64,000 nucleotides of DNA from CAWFSE01 sp963697565 (GCA_963697565.1 CAVOOM010000003.1:1-64000), one strand, 5' to 3'; shown: positions 50,020-59,901, numbered from the stretch's first letter. Notes: generated by a model from the sequence alone, not told the origin. A program made the numbers and translations.

Positions 50020-51611
50020 CGTCGTCCCATCCATTTCAGCGCCTTCGGAAGCGCGGCCAGCAGCTCGGCGGTCCGCTCGGGCGGAAGCTGCGGCGGGTAG
50101 CCGAAACCGACCAGCCGCTGCGCCCCGATGGTCTGCGCCTCGGTGTACTTGAGGATGCCCTCGGCGCCGTGGCGGCGGCCCAGGCCGCTGTCGCCCATGC
50201 CGCCCATCGGCGAGTCCGTGGCGCCCCAGGTGCTGCCGTAGCCCTCGTTGATGTTGACCGTTCCGGCGTTGATCCGTCGGGCCAGCCGGCGGCTGGCCTG
50301 CACATCGCGGCTGAAGATCGCGGCGTTGAGGCCGTACGCGGAGTCGTTGGCCCGCCGCACCGCCTCCTCGTCGTCGGAGACCCGGTAGACCGAGACGACG
50401 GGGCCGAACGTCTCCTCGGCGTACACGGCCATCCCGGGCCGGACCCCCTCCAGCACGGTGGGCGCGTAGAAGAACGGCCCGAGGTCGGGGCGCGGGACGC
50501 CGCCGGCGAGCACGCGCGCGCCCTGGGCCACGGCCTCGTCGACGTGCGCCGCCGTCCGCTCCAGCTGCTGCGGCGAGATCATCGACCCCATCTCGACGTC
50601 GAAGCCGTGCCCGGGGCCGACCCGCAGTCCGTCGACGGCCTGCGCGAACCGGGCGGTGAAGTCCTCGTACAGGTCGTCGTGGACGTAGATCCGCTCGATC
50701 GAGATGCACAGCTGGCCGGAGTTGCTGAAGCAGGCCCGGATCATCGCCTCGACCGTGCGGTTGAGGTGCGCGTCGGCGCGCACGATCGCGGCGTTCTTGC
50801 CGCCGAGCTCGAGGCTGACGCCCTTGAGCCGGGCGGCCGCGCGCGCGGCCACCTCGCGGCCGGTCCGCGTGGAGCCGGTGAAGCAGACGTAGTCCGAGCG
50901 GTCGACGACCATCGGCCCGACGACCGGGCCGTCGCCGGTCACCACCTGGAACACCTGCTCGGGGATGCCCGCGTCGGCGAACAGCTCGGCGACGGCGAGG
51001 GCGGTGAACGAGGTCTGCCAGTCGGGCTTCAGGACGACCGAGTTGCCGGCGAGCAGCGCGGGCAGCGCGTCGGAGGCCGCCAGGGTGATCGGGTAGTTCC
51101 AGGGGGAGATCACGCCCACCACCCCCTTGGGGTGGCGGACCTCCCAGGTCGGCGCGAGCAGCGGCGCGATCCCCTTGCGCCGCTTCATGCCCAGCAGCCG
51201 CCGGGCGTTGCGGGCGTAGTAGCGGGCGTTCAGCGCGACGTCGAGGACCTCCTCCAGCCCGTGGCGGCGCGCCTTGCCCGTCTCGTACAACGCCACATCG
51301 AGCAGCTCCGAGCGACGCTCGAGCACCAGGTCGTGGACGCGCATGAGCGCCCTGGCCCGGCTCGCCAGGCCGCGCTCGGCCCAGCCCCGCTGGGCCGCCC
51401 GCGCCGAGCGGAAGGCCGACTCGACGTCGTCCTCGCCAGACAGCGGCAGCAGCCCGACCAGGAGCCCGCTGACCGGGGACCGGACCTCGCGCAGCGGGGC
51501 CCCTGGGGACGCGGTCACCCGGCTGGCCAGCCGCGCGGCCCGGGCCGGGTCGAGCAGCGGCGCCGCCGCGTCGGTCGCCAGCGGCGGGTGGTCCGGCAGC
51601 AGTGCGGTCAT
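50016..51611 (-). CDS. Succinate-semialdehyde dehydrogenase-type NAD(P) aldehyde dehydrogenase
   Basis: 531 residues. Motifs: VVGVISPWNYPITLAASDAL, VVLKPDWQTSFTALAVAELF (cofactor Lys), CFTGSTRTGREVAARAAARL, the catalytic Glu in LKGVSLELGGKNAAIV, catalytic Cys in FSNSGQLCISIERIYVH, and EETFGPVVSVYRV. Closest in pattern to the GabD2-type enzymes of actinomycetes, but the substrate could be another aldehyde given the GMC partner. It lies 10 bases downstream of glpD and overlaps the GMC gene by four bases. Confidence 0.88.
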   Translation of the reverse strand: MTALLPDHPPLATDAAAPLLDPARAARLASRVTASPGAPLREVRSPVSGLLVGLLPLSGEDDVESAFRSARAAQRGWAERGLASRARALMRVHDLVLERRSELLDVALYETGKARRHGLEEVLDVALNARYYARNARRLLGMKRRKGIAPLLAPTWEVRHPKGVVGVISPWNYPITLAASDALPALLAGNSVVLKPDWQTSFTALAVAELFADAGIPEQVFQVVTGDGPVVGPMVVDRSDYVCFTGSTRTGREVAARAAARLKGVSLELGGKNAAIVRADAHLNRTVEAMIRACFSNSGQLCISIERIYVHDDLYEDFTARFAQAVDGLRVGPGHGFDVEMGSMISPQQLERTAAHVDEAVAQGARVLAGGVPRPDLGPFFYAPTVLEGVRPGMAVYAEETFGPVVSVYRVSDDEEAVRRANDSAYGLNAAIFSRDVQASRRLARRINAGTVNINEGYGSTWGATDSPMGGMGDSGLGRRHGAEGILKYTEAQTIGAQRLVGFGYPPQLPPERTAELLAALPKALKWMGRR

Positions 51612-51621
51612 GGGCGGCCCT

Positions 51622-53311
51622 TCAGGAGGCTTCGGCGGGGGCGGGCTGGTCAGGAGCCACCTGCCCGATCGGGCTCACGATGTACGCGGCGGCCTCGCGG
51701 GCCTGGCGGTCGGCGTCCCAGCCCAGCACCGGGCCGATCAACGCGGCGACCTCGGCGACGACGGAACGGCCGCCGTCGCGCGCCTGCAACGCCAGCCGGG
51801 TGCGCCGGGACAGCACGTCCTCGAGACCGAGCGCCCCCTCGTGGGTGGCGGCGTAGACGATCTCGCAGCGCAGCACCGGCGACTCCGGATGCAGCCGCCC
51901 GCCGAGGCCGGGGTCGGCCGCCACGGGCGCCAGCACCTCGTCGATGGTCCCGCCGTAGCGGTGCAGCAGCCGGCGCACCTCGGCCTCGGTGAGGCCGTGC
52001 TCAGCGCCGAGGAACGCGCACTGGCCCATCAGCTCGGCGAAGCCCTCCGCGCCCACGAGCCGCAGCGACTCGGTGCGGCTCGCCGGGACGTCCCCCGCGA
52101 GGCCCTCGACCGCGGCGTCGACGACGTCGGCGGCCATCACCCGGTACGTCGTGTACTTGCCGCCCGCGATGGACACGAAGCCAGGCGCAGGCTGGGTGAC
52201 GGCGTGCTCGCGGGAGAGCCGGGCGGTCTCGTCGTCGGCCGGCTGATGCGCCGACGTGCCGGCCAGCAGGGGGCGCAGCCCCGCGTACACGGCGATGACG
52301 TCCTCGCGGGTGAGCGGGTCGACGAGCCAGCGGTTGGCCTGGTCGAGCAGGTAGGCCACGTCGGCCTCGGTCGCCTCCGGCTCGTCGCGGTCGCCGTCGT
52401 AGGGGGTGTCGGTGGTGCCGACCAGCCACTGCTCGCCCCACGGCAGCAGGAACAGCACGCTCGTCGGCGTGCGGGTGATCACCGCGGTCCGGCTGTCGAT
52501 CCGGTCGCGGGCGACGATGAGGTGCACGCCCTTGCTCGGCCGCACCGGCAGCGCCTCGGCGTCGGCGCCGCCGAGCAGCGCCCGGGTGTCCTCGGTCCAC
52601 ACGCCGGTGGCCCCGATCACCCGCCTGGCCCGGATCTCCAGCGACCGGCCGGTGGCCAGGTCGCTCGCCTCGACCCCGACCACGCGGTCGTCCGTCGCGC
52701 AGGAAGCCGGTGACCTCGACGCCGTTGGCCGCGTAGGCGCCGTGCGCGGCCGCGGTCCGCACGAGCGCGAGGGTGTGGCGGGCGTCGTCGATCTGCGCGT
52801 CGAAGTAGCCGATGGCGCCCGTCAGCGAGTCGGGCCGCAGCGCGGGGGCGAGCCGCAGCGCCGCCTTGCGGGTGAGGTGGCGGTGGCCGGGCAGGGCGCC
52901 GCCCTTGCGCGAGACGCGGGACAGCACGTCGTACAGGGCGATCCCCGCCCCCACGTACGGGCGCTCCCAGCCCTTGGTGAGCGGCAGCACGAACGGCACC
53001 GGGCGCACCAGGTGAGGGGCCAGCGTCTCCAGCAGCAGCCCGCGCTCGGTCAGGGCCTCGTGGACGAGCCCGAACTCGAACTGCTCGAGGTAGCGCAGGC
53101 CGCCGTGGGCGAGCCGCGAGGAGCGGCTGCTCGTGCCGGCGGCCCAGTCGCGGCGCTCCAGCAGCCCGACGGTGAGGCCCCGGCTGACGGCGTCGAGGGC
53201 GGCGCCGGCGCCGACCACGCCCCCGCCCACGACCAAGACGTCCACCTCGCCGTGCTCAAGGCGGTCGAGCGCGCGGGCGCGCTCAGCGGGGTCGAGCCGG
53301 CCCGTGGTCAT
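51622..53311 (-). CDS. glpD: FAD-dependent glycerol-3-phosphate dehydrogenase, one frameshift
   Basis: Membrane-associated respiratory enzyme oxidising glycerol-3-phosphate to DHAP. Motifs: DVLVVGGGVVGAGAALDAVS, SSRSSRLAHGGLRYLEQFEF, YFDAQIDDARHTLALVRTAA, then after a frame change near 52695 ATGVWTEDTRALLGG, VGTTDTPYDGDRDEPEATEA and SIAGGKYTTYRVMAADVVDA. The C-terminal DUF-like helical domain is present. ATG 53311 (TTGRLDPAERARALDRLEHG) is chosen; an upstream ATG overlaps the operator palindrome. About 562 codons. First gene of the three-gene operon. Confidence 0.92.
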
Positions 53312-53328
53312 CGCTCCATTGTGCGGCA

Positions 53329-53350
53329 TGGGTTACCCGCCGGTAACCCA
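53329..53350. promoter_or_regulatory. Perfect inverted-repeat operator upstream of glpD
   Basis: tgggttacc-cgcc-ggtaaccca: two 9-bp arms and a 4-bp centre, ending 18 bases before the glpD start. Symmetry and size fit a TetR/GntR-type dimer site. The guaB3 stop lies 29 bases away on the same strand, so guaB3 is not the target. No candidate repressor gene lies alongside; the nearby MarR site has a different sequence. Function inferred. Confidence 0.65.
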
Positions 53351-53378
53351 CCTTTGGTCCTGCGGGTGGCCGCGCCCG

Positions 53379-54489
53379 TCAGGGGCGGACGGCGACCTGG
53401 ACCCGCTGGAACTCCTTGAGGTCGCGGTAGCCGGTGGTGGCCATCGCCCGGCGCAGCGCGCCGACGAAGTTCATCGACCCGTCGGGCAGCCGGGAGGGGC
53501 CGAAGAGGATCTCCTCCAGCGTGCCGACAGTGCCGACGTGCATGCGCTCGCCGCGGGGCAGCTCGGCGTGGTGGGCCTCCGAGCCCCAGTGCCACCCGCG
53601 GCCGGGGGCCTCGGCGGCGCGCGCCAGCGGCGAGCCGACCATCACCGCGTCGGCCCCGAGGGCGATCGCCTTGGCCACGTCGCCGGAGCGCATCAGGCCG
53701 CCGTCGGCGATGACATGCACGTAGCGGCCGCCGGACTCGTCGAGGTAGTCGCGGCGGGCCGCCGACACATCGGCCACCGCGGTGGCCATCGGCACCGAGA
53801 CGCCCAGGACCGAGCGCGTGGTGTGGGCGGTGCCCGCCGCCGAAGCCCACCAGCACCCCGGCGGCGCCGGTGCGCATCAGGTGCAGGGCCGCCTGGAAGG
53901 TGGCGCAGCCGCCGACCACGACGGGCACGTCGAGCTCGTAGATGAACTCCTTGAGGTTGAGCGGCTCGGCGCGGTCCGAGACGTGCTCGGCCGACACCGT
54001 GGTGCCGCGGATGACGAAGAGATCCACGCCAGCGCCCACCACCGCCTCGTGGAACTCCACCGTGCGCTGCGGCGACAAGGCCGCCGCGACCGTCACCCCG
54101 GCGGCGCGGATCTGCTGGATCCGGGCCGAGATGAGGTCCTCGCGGATCGGCGCCGCGTAGATCTCCTGCATCCGCGCGGTGGCCGACTCCTCGGCCAGCC
54201 CGGCGATCTCGTCAAGCAGCGGCTCCGGGTCGTCGTACCGCGTCCACAGCCCCTCGAGGTTGAGCACCCCGACCCCGCCGTGGCGGCCCAGCGCGATCGC
54301 CGTCTCCGGCGACATCACGCTGTCCATCGGCGCGGCCATGATCGGCAGCTCGAAGCGGTAGGCGTCGATCTGCCAGGCGACCGAGACCTCTTCGGGGTCG
54401 CGGGTGCGCCGGCTGGGCACGATCGCCACGTCGTCGAACGCGTACGCGGGGCGGGCCCGCTTGCCTCGGCCGATCTCCACCTCGTTCAC
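53379..54489 (-). CDS. guaB3: GuaB3 family IMP dehydrogenase-related protein, one frameshift
   Basis: IMPDH/GMP-reductase superfamily barrel without CBS domains, about 369 codons. N-terminus EIGRGKRARPAYAFDDVAIV, ELPIMAAPMDSVMSPETAIA, GHGGVGVLNLEG-type text, FVIRGTTVSAEHVSDRAEPL, then after a frame change near 53835 (one base too many) GVSVPMATAVADVSAARRDY, VIADGGLMRSGDVAKAIALG and C-terminus TGYRDLKEFQRVQVAV. At the catalytic loop where IMPDH has SICTTR, the corrected reading is GGTAHTTR, His instead of Cys, so it is unlikely to be an ordinary IMPDH. GuaB3 accompanies guaB throughout actinomycetes. Confidence 0.85.
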
Positions 54490-54527
54490 GAGGCCGAACC
54501 CTAGCCGCGCAGCCCGCCCCGTCTTCG

Positions 54528-56730
54528 TCAGCGGCGGCCGGTGAGCTCGGCGGGGTCGAGGTCGGCGATCTCGGCGGCCTCGGCCTCGAGCTCCTCGGCC
54601 TCGATGTGCACCGCAGGCAGAACGCGGCCCAGCCACGCCGGCAGCCACCAGGAGTTGGGGCCGATGACGGTCATCAGCGCGGGCACGAAGATCAGCCGGA
54701 TGATGAACGCGTCGACGAGCACCGCGATGCCGAGCGCAAGGCCGAACATCTTGATCGTCGTGTCATCGCCGGAGCACGAACGCCAGGAAGACGCTCGCCA
54801 TGATCGCCGCCGCGACCGCGACGACGCGGCCCGAGCCGGCGAGGCCGCGGCGCACGGAGGCCCGGTTGTCGGAGGTGCGCATCCACTCCTCCTGCATTCG
54901 GCTCACCAGGAAGACCTGGTAGTCCATCGACAGGCCGAACAGGATGGCGAAGAGCATGACCGGCAGGAACGGCAGGATCGGGCCGGTCGCGGTGATGCCC
55001 AGCAGCTCGTTGAGGTGGCCCCACTGGAAGACCGCCACGGTGGCGCCGAGGGCCGCGCCCAGCGACAGCAGGCTGGTCGCCGCGCCGATCAGCGGCACCA
55101 GGATCGACCGGAAGAGCAGCACGAGGGCGAGGAAGCCCAGGCCCACGACCACCGTCAGCAGCAGGGGCAGCGCGTCGGTGAGCACCTGCCCGAAGTCGGC
55201 GATGACCGCCGTCGAGCCGCCCACGCTGGCCACCACGCCCGTGCCGGCGACGGCCGGCGGGATCACGTCGGCGCGCAGGCGATCGAGCAGCTCTGCGGTC
55301 TCCACGTCCTGGGGGCCGGTGGTCGGCTGCACCTGGATGAGCGCGGCGGCGCCGGACTCCGACGGGTTGGCCGGCGAGGCGAAGGCGACGCCCGGATCAC
55401 CCTGCAGCCCCTCGACGAGCGCGTCGGTCAGGGCGACCTCGCCGCCCTCGGGCAGCTCGGCGACCACGATGAACGGGCCGTTGGCCCCCGGGCCGAAGCC
55501 CTCGCTGATCAGGTCGTACGCGGTCCGCTGGATGTCGCCCTCCTTCTTGCCGCCGGCGTCCGGGAAGCCCTGGCGCATGTCGAGGACGGGGAAGGCCAGC
55601 GCGAGCACGATCGCCAGGGCCGCCCCGCCCCAGGCCCACGGCCGCTTCTGGATGTTGGCGGCATGCCGGGCGAACGCGCGCCCCTCGGGGTGCGCCTCGC
55701 CGCGCGCCCAGGGCATCCGCAGCGAGTACGTCCGGCGGCCCAGCAGCGAGATGACGGCCGGCAGCAGCGTGACCGCGGTGAGCATCACCGTGATGACGGT
55801 GAGCGACGGCCGCGACGGCAAGGCCGTTCATGAAGTCGATGCGCAGGACGAAGAGCCCGAGCAGCGCGATGATCACCGTGGTGCCGGCGAAGACGACGGC
55901 GCGGCCCGCCGTGGCGACGGTCTCGTAGGTCGCGTCCTTGGGGTCTCGGCCGGCGAGCACCGCCTGGCGGTGGCGGTTGATGACGAACAGCGAGTAGTCG
56001 ATGCCGACGCCCAGGCCGATCATCGCGGCCAGGGTCGGGCCGAAGGTCGCGATGTCCAGGAAGCGGGCGGCGACGGTCACCAGGGCCAGGCCGGTGGCGA
56101 GGCCGAGCAGCGCGGTGAGGATCGGCAGGCCGGCCGCGACCAGCGAGCCGAAGGTGAGGATGAGCAGCACGATCGCGACGCGCGATGCCGATGCCCTCCG
56201 ACGACGGCGGCTCGCCGCCCACGAAGTCGAGCACCTGCCCTGACCCGCCCACCTCAAGGGTGTCGGAGCCGGCGTCTTCGATGATCCACTTGAGCGCGAT
56301 GATGTCGGCCGTCGGGATCTCGTCCTGCGCGCCGGTGAAGGTCACGGTCGAGCGGGCGACCGTGCGGTCCTCGCTGATCGCCCCTTGGGCCTGCGGGTCG
56401 TCGCCGTACGGGTCGACGACGGCCTCGACGGACTCGAGTTGCTCAACGTCGGCCTTGATCTCTGCGTACGCGGCCTTGACCTCGGCGTCGTCGACGGTGC
56501 CCGATGGTGGGCGAGTAGACGATGTCGACCGAGGTGCGCGCCCCGAAGCCGCCGAACTCGTCGGTGAGCACGTCGGTCGCGCGGGCCGACTCGGTGTCGG
56601 GCAGCGTGAACGTGTCGTTGTACTGGCCGCCGAACGCCCCTGCGGCGCCGAACACCACGAGCACGGTGGCAAGCCACGCCACGATTGCGAGGACCGGCCG
56701 GCGTACGGCCCAACGGGAAACCCGACCCAT
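54528..56730 (-). CDS. MMPL/RND superfamily exporter, several frameshifts
   Basis: About 733 codons, a proton-driven exporter of lipids or hydrophobic drugs, twelve helices. Start MGRVSRWAVRRPVLAIVAWL with AGGAG upstream; first loop QYNDTFTLPDTESARATDVL; second helix group RVAIVLLILTFGSLVAAGLP and MIGLGVGIDYSLFVINRHRQ with the conserved GxDYS; second half LFAILFGLSMDYQVFLVSRM with the matching MDYQ; end GLALGIAVLVDAFIIRLIFV and an acidic tail. Frame changes lie near 56505, 56185, 55815 and 54765. It is divergent from a MarR regulator across a duplicated operator, so it is probably induced by a ligand of that regulator. Confidence 0.88.
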
Positions 56731-56746
56731 GACTGCTCCTGTATTA

Positions 56747-56800
56747 GTGTGTCGCACAGACAACCGATACGGTAGACTATGTGTGTCGCACAGACAACCG
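56747..56800. promoter_or_regulatory. Two identical 20-bp direct repeats between exporter and MarR genes
   Basis: gtgtgtcgcacagacaaccg occurs at 56747-56766 and again, unchanged, at 56781-56800; the starts are 34 bp apart (about three helical turns). Each contains the small palindrome TGTG-TCG-CACA. The second copy abuts the Shine-Dalgarno of the marR gene. The first lies about 17 bases upstream of the exporter start. A regulator bound at both would repress both genes. Confidence 0.8.
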
Positions 56801-56813
56801 GGGAGGTGCGGAG

Positions 56814-57392
56814 ATGACCGGGGAGCTCGCCCCCAGCCGTGAGTCGCACCTGCTCGCCAGCGACGAGGCCCTGCTGCGGATGCGCCGCTTCATGACCAAG
56901 CCGCCCGGCAACTCCCTGCCGGTCCCCGGGCTCGACCGCAGCATCGACTACGCCAAGACGATGGCCTGCGAGGCGATCGGCGCCCTCGGCGCCCGCGGTT
57001 CGCTCGCCACGGTCAAGGAGGTCGCCGCCTACCTCACCCTCGACCCCTCCACGGTGAGCCGGCTGCTCAGCGAGGCGGAGGCCGAGGGGCTCGTGGTGCG
57101 CGAGCAGGACCCCTCCGACCGCCGACGCACCGTGGTGCGCCTCACCGACGAGGGCGAGCAGGTCGTCCTGGTGACGCAGCGGGTGCGGCTGGCCTTCATC
57201 GGCGAGGTGACCCGCGACTGGTCCGATCGCGAGCTGTCCACCTTCGCCCGGTTGCTCGGCGAGCTCAGCGACCGGGTCGCCGAGCGGCTGGGCCAGCTGT
57301 GCGACGGCCACGTGCCCGACGACCTCGTGCGGGCGTACGAGCACGCCTGCGGCGAGCTGCGGGTCCCCATGCCCGAGGGGCTGACCCGCTAA
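56814..57392 (+). CDS. MarR family transcriptional regulator
   Basis: 192 residues, winged-helix DNA-binding dimer. Recognition region TVKEVAAYLTLDPSTVSRLL, wing EQDPSDRRRTVVRLTDEGEQ; flanking helices give the dimer interface. ATG 56814 has GGGGAGG upstream. It is divergent from the MMPL exporter and sits against the duplicated operator, so it very probably represses itself and the exporter. Its stop TAA overlaps the TAG of the convergent ABC permease (shared CTAA). Confidence 0.9.
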   Translation: MTGELAPSRESHLLASDEALLRMRRFMTKPPGNSLPVPGLDRSIDYAKTMACEAIGALGARGSLATVKEVAAYLTLDPSTVSRLLSEAEAEGLVVREQDPSDRRRTVVRLTDEGEQVVLVTQRVRLAFIGEVTRDWSDRELSTFARLLGELSDRVAERLGQLCDGHVPDDLVRAYEHACGELRVPMPEGLTR

Positions 57393-58993
57393 GGCGTGTC
57401 GAGGTCGCGCCGCCGGAAGCCGGCGGCGCCCCACCCGGCCAGCGCGACGGCCACGGTCAGCACGGCCAGCCAGCCCCCCCAGGTCCACTCCTCGCCCGGG
57501 ATGCGCGGGATGTGCGCGAACGGCGACAGGTCCATGACCCACTGCGGCAGGTCGAGCAGCAGCCCCAGCTCCCCCACCAGCACCGCGGCCACCAGGGCCC
57601 CCCAGCCCAAGCCGACGAGCCGCGGCAGCCAGCCGAACAGCCAGACGACCACGGCCGTCATGACCCAGATGGCGGGCAGGTACGCCGCGAGGCCTCCCAG
57701 CACCGCGCCGGCCTTGCCCAACGAGCCGCTGGCCAGGCCGTACGACAGCCCGGCCGAGACCCCGGCCACCAGGCACAGCAGGGTGGTCCCCAGCACGGCG
57801 ACCGCCAGGTGGCTGCCCAGCCAGCGCCAGCGCGAGACGGCCCCGGCGAGGAGCACCTCGGCGTGCCCGGACTGCTCCTCGCTGTGCAGCCGCATCGTCG
57901 CGGAGACCCCGTACGCGGCGGCGAACAAGGCCACGAAGCCCATCTCGGTGGCCACGAAGGCGTCCGTCAGGGTCTCGGTGCCACCCAGGCGGCGCAGCAG
58001 GTCGCGCACGGCCTCGCTGTCCAGCAGGTCGCCCAGCTTGGTGGCGATGTTGCCGAAGATCGCCCCCAGCAGGGCGAAGGCCACCGCCCAACCGGCGAGC
58101 ACCCCGCGCTGCAGCCGCCAGGCCAGGGCGAGCGGGCTGGCCAGACCCGCGCGCGCCCGGGCGGGCCCGACCCGGTCGGGGAGCAGCCCGGCGCCGAGGT
58201 CGCGGCGCTCGGCGAGGGCGTAGGCGAGCCCCACCGCGACGGCCGTGAAGACGAGCGGCAGCAGCAGCGCCCACCAGCGGTCGCCTGCGTACGGGCGGAC
58301 CTGCTCGGCCCAGCCGATTGGCGACAGCCAGGACCAGAACGCCGGCTCGCCAGCGTCTCCAGCGACGTCGCCCAGCGCGCGCAGGAGGTACGCGGCCACG
58401 AGCACCACGGCCGCCCAAGCAGAGGCCGCGCGGGCGGACACCGTCAGCTGCGCAGTCACCGCGGCGACCCCGGCGAACGCCCAGGCGCAGAGCGCCCAGG
58501 ACAACCCGAACGCCCACGACCCGGCTGCCGGCAGCCCCGAGGCGATCTGGGCGAGCGCCGTCAGCATCCCCAGCACGAGCATCGCGAGCGCGACCGTGCC
58601 GAGGGCCGCGGTCAGGGCGGCCCTGCGGCCGACGACGGTCGACCCGAGCAGCTCCAGCCGGCCGGCCTCCTCCTCGGCCCGGGTGTGGCGCACGACGAGC
58701 AGCGCAGCGAGCAGGGCGACCATGGCCGCGCCGAAGGCGCCCAGCTTCATGATGGACAACGCGCCCAGGGAGGTGGGATCCCACACCCGCCCGTACCAGG
58801 CCACGAAGGCCGGGATGTCGTTCACCGCGGCGGCCGCCTCGGCCCTCGCCGCCTCGGTCGGGTAGAGGCCGAGCGTCGCCGACGCCGTGGAGGCGACGGT
58901 GAGCACGAACACCCCGATCCACACGGGCAGCAGCACCCGGTCGCGGCGCAGCGCCAGCCGGGCGAGCGCGCCGGTCCCGGCGTACTCGCTCAT
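57389..58993 (-). CDS. ABC-2 exporter permease (two-domain type)
   Basis: 534 residues with about twelve helices in two halves: LARLALRRDRVLLPVWIGVF and VVRHTRAEEEAGRLELLGST in the first, ASPLALAWRLQRGVLAGWAV and ATMRLHSEEQSGHAEVLLAG in the second. The repeated EE...GR/GH.E.LL motif marks actinomycete multidrug-type exporters related to tetronasin/TnrB3-type permeases. Ends in FRRRDLDTP. ATG 58993 overlaps the ATPase stop (ATGA). Substrate unknown. Confidence 0.87.
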   Translation of the reverse strand: MSEYAGTGALARLALRRDRVLLPVWIGVFVLTVASTASATLGLYPTEAARAEAAAAVNDIPAFVAWYGRVWDPTSLGALSIMKLGAFGAAMVALLAALLVVRHTRAEEEAGRLELLGSTVVGRRAALTAALGTVALAMLVLGMLTALAQIASGLPAAGSWAFGLSWALCAWAFAGVAAVTAQLTVSARAASAWAAVVLVAAYLLRALGDVAGDAGEPAFWSWLSPIGWAEQVRPYAGDRWWALLLPLVFTAVAVGLAYALAERRDLGAGLLPDRVGPARARAGLASPLALAWRLQRGVLAGWAVAFALLGAIFGNIATKLGDLLDSEAVRDLLRRLGGTETLTDAFVATEMGFVALFAAAYGVSATMRLHSEEQSGHAEVLLAGAVSRWRWLGSHLAVAVLGTTLLCLVAGVSAGLSYGLASGSLGKAGAVLGGLAAYLPAIWVMTAVVVWLFGWLPRLVGLGWGALVAAVLVGELGLLLDLPQWVMDLSPFAHIPRIPGEEWTWGGWLAVLTVAVALAGWGAAGFRRRDLDTP

Positions 58994-59901
58994 CCCGCCG
59001 CCCCCCGCGCCCCGCGGTCGGCCTCCGCGTAGTGCCTCAGGAAGAGCTCCTCGAGCGTGGGGGGTTGGCTGGTCAGGCTGACGACCCCGACCCTCCCCAG
59101 CGACTGCAGCAGGGCGTCGAGCGCCTGCGCGTCGACCTCGCAGGTCAGCCGGGTGCCCGAGACCACGACCTCGTGAACCCCCGGCAGATCGGTCAGCCCG
59201 TCGGGCGAGTGGCGCAGTTCCGCGCTAATCGACGTGCGGCTCAGGTGGCGGAGCTCGGCGAGGGTGCCGCTCTCGACGACGCGGCCGCCGCGGATGATGC
59301 TCACCCGGTCGGAGAGCGCCTCCGCCTCGGCCAGGATGTGGCTGGAGAGCAGCACGGTGCGGCCATTGCCGCTCTCCTCGCGGATGTAGTCGCGGAAGGA
59401 CGACTCCATGAGCGGGTCGAGGCCCGCGGTCGGCTCGTCGAGCAGGAGCAGCTCCACGTCGGAGGCCAGCGCCGCGATCAGGGCGACCTTCTGCCGGTTG
59501 CCCTTGGAGTAGGCCCTGGCCTTCTTGGTCGGGTCGAGGTCGAAGCGCTCAAGCAGCGCCGCTAGCCGCCCCTCGTTCAACCCGCCACGCAGCCGGCCGA
59601 GCAGGTCGATGACCTCGCCGCCGGTCAGGTTGGGCCACAGCGCCACATCTCCCGGCACGTACGCGAGCCGGCGGTGCAGCCCCACGGCGTCGCGCCAGGG
59701 GTCGCCGCCCAGCACGCGCGCCGTCCCCGCATCGGCCTTCAGCAGTCCGAGCAGGATGCGCAGCGTGGTCGTCTTCCCGGCGCCGTTCGGCCCGAGGAAG
59801 CCGTGCACCTCACCTGGCTCGACCCGCAGGTCCAGGCCATCGAGGGCCCGCGTGCTGCCGAACGACTTGACCAGGCCCACCGCTTCGATCGCAGCGCTCA
59901 T
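58990..59901 (-). CDS. ABC exporter ATP-binding protein
   Basis: 303 residues, one cassette. Walker A GFLGPNGAGKTTTLRILLGL, Q-loop region RLAYVPGDVALWPNLTGGEV, signature AYSKGNRQKVALIAALASDV (a K in place of the usual first G of LSGGQ-type), Walker B ELLLLDEPTAGLDPLMES, H-loop TVLLSSHILAEAEALSDRVS, and a DUF4162-like tail ending in PPTLEELFLRHYAEADRG. ATG 59901. It energises the coupled permease as a drug or natural-product exporter; self-resistance or detoxification is inferred. Confidence 0.92.
   Translation of the reverse strand: MSAAIEAVGLVKSFGSTRALDGLDLRVEPGEVHGFLGPNGAGKTTTLRILLGLLKADAGTARVLGGDPWRDAVGLHRRLAYVPGDVALWPNLTGGEVIDLLGRLRGGLNEGRLAALLERFDLDPTKKARAYSKGNRQKVALIAALASDVELLLLDEPTAGLDPLMESSFRDYIREESGNGRTVLLSSHILAEAEALSDRVSIIRGGRVVESGTLAELRHLSRTSISAELRHSPDGLTDLPGVHEVVVSGTRLTCEVDAQALDALLQSLGRVGVVSLTSQPPTLEELFLRHYAEADRGARGAAG

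Noticed and set aside
55785..58922. A 1045-codon minus-strand frame spanning the exporter, MarR and ABC permease genes
   Set aside because: It runs out of frame through the MMPL and ABC permease genes and antisense to the MarR gene; only small parts coincide with true coding in the exporter.
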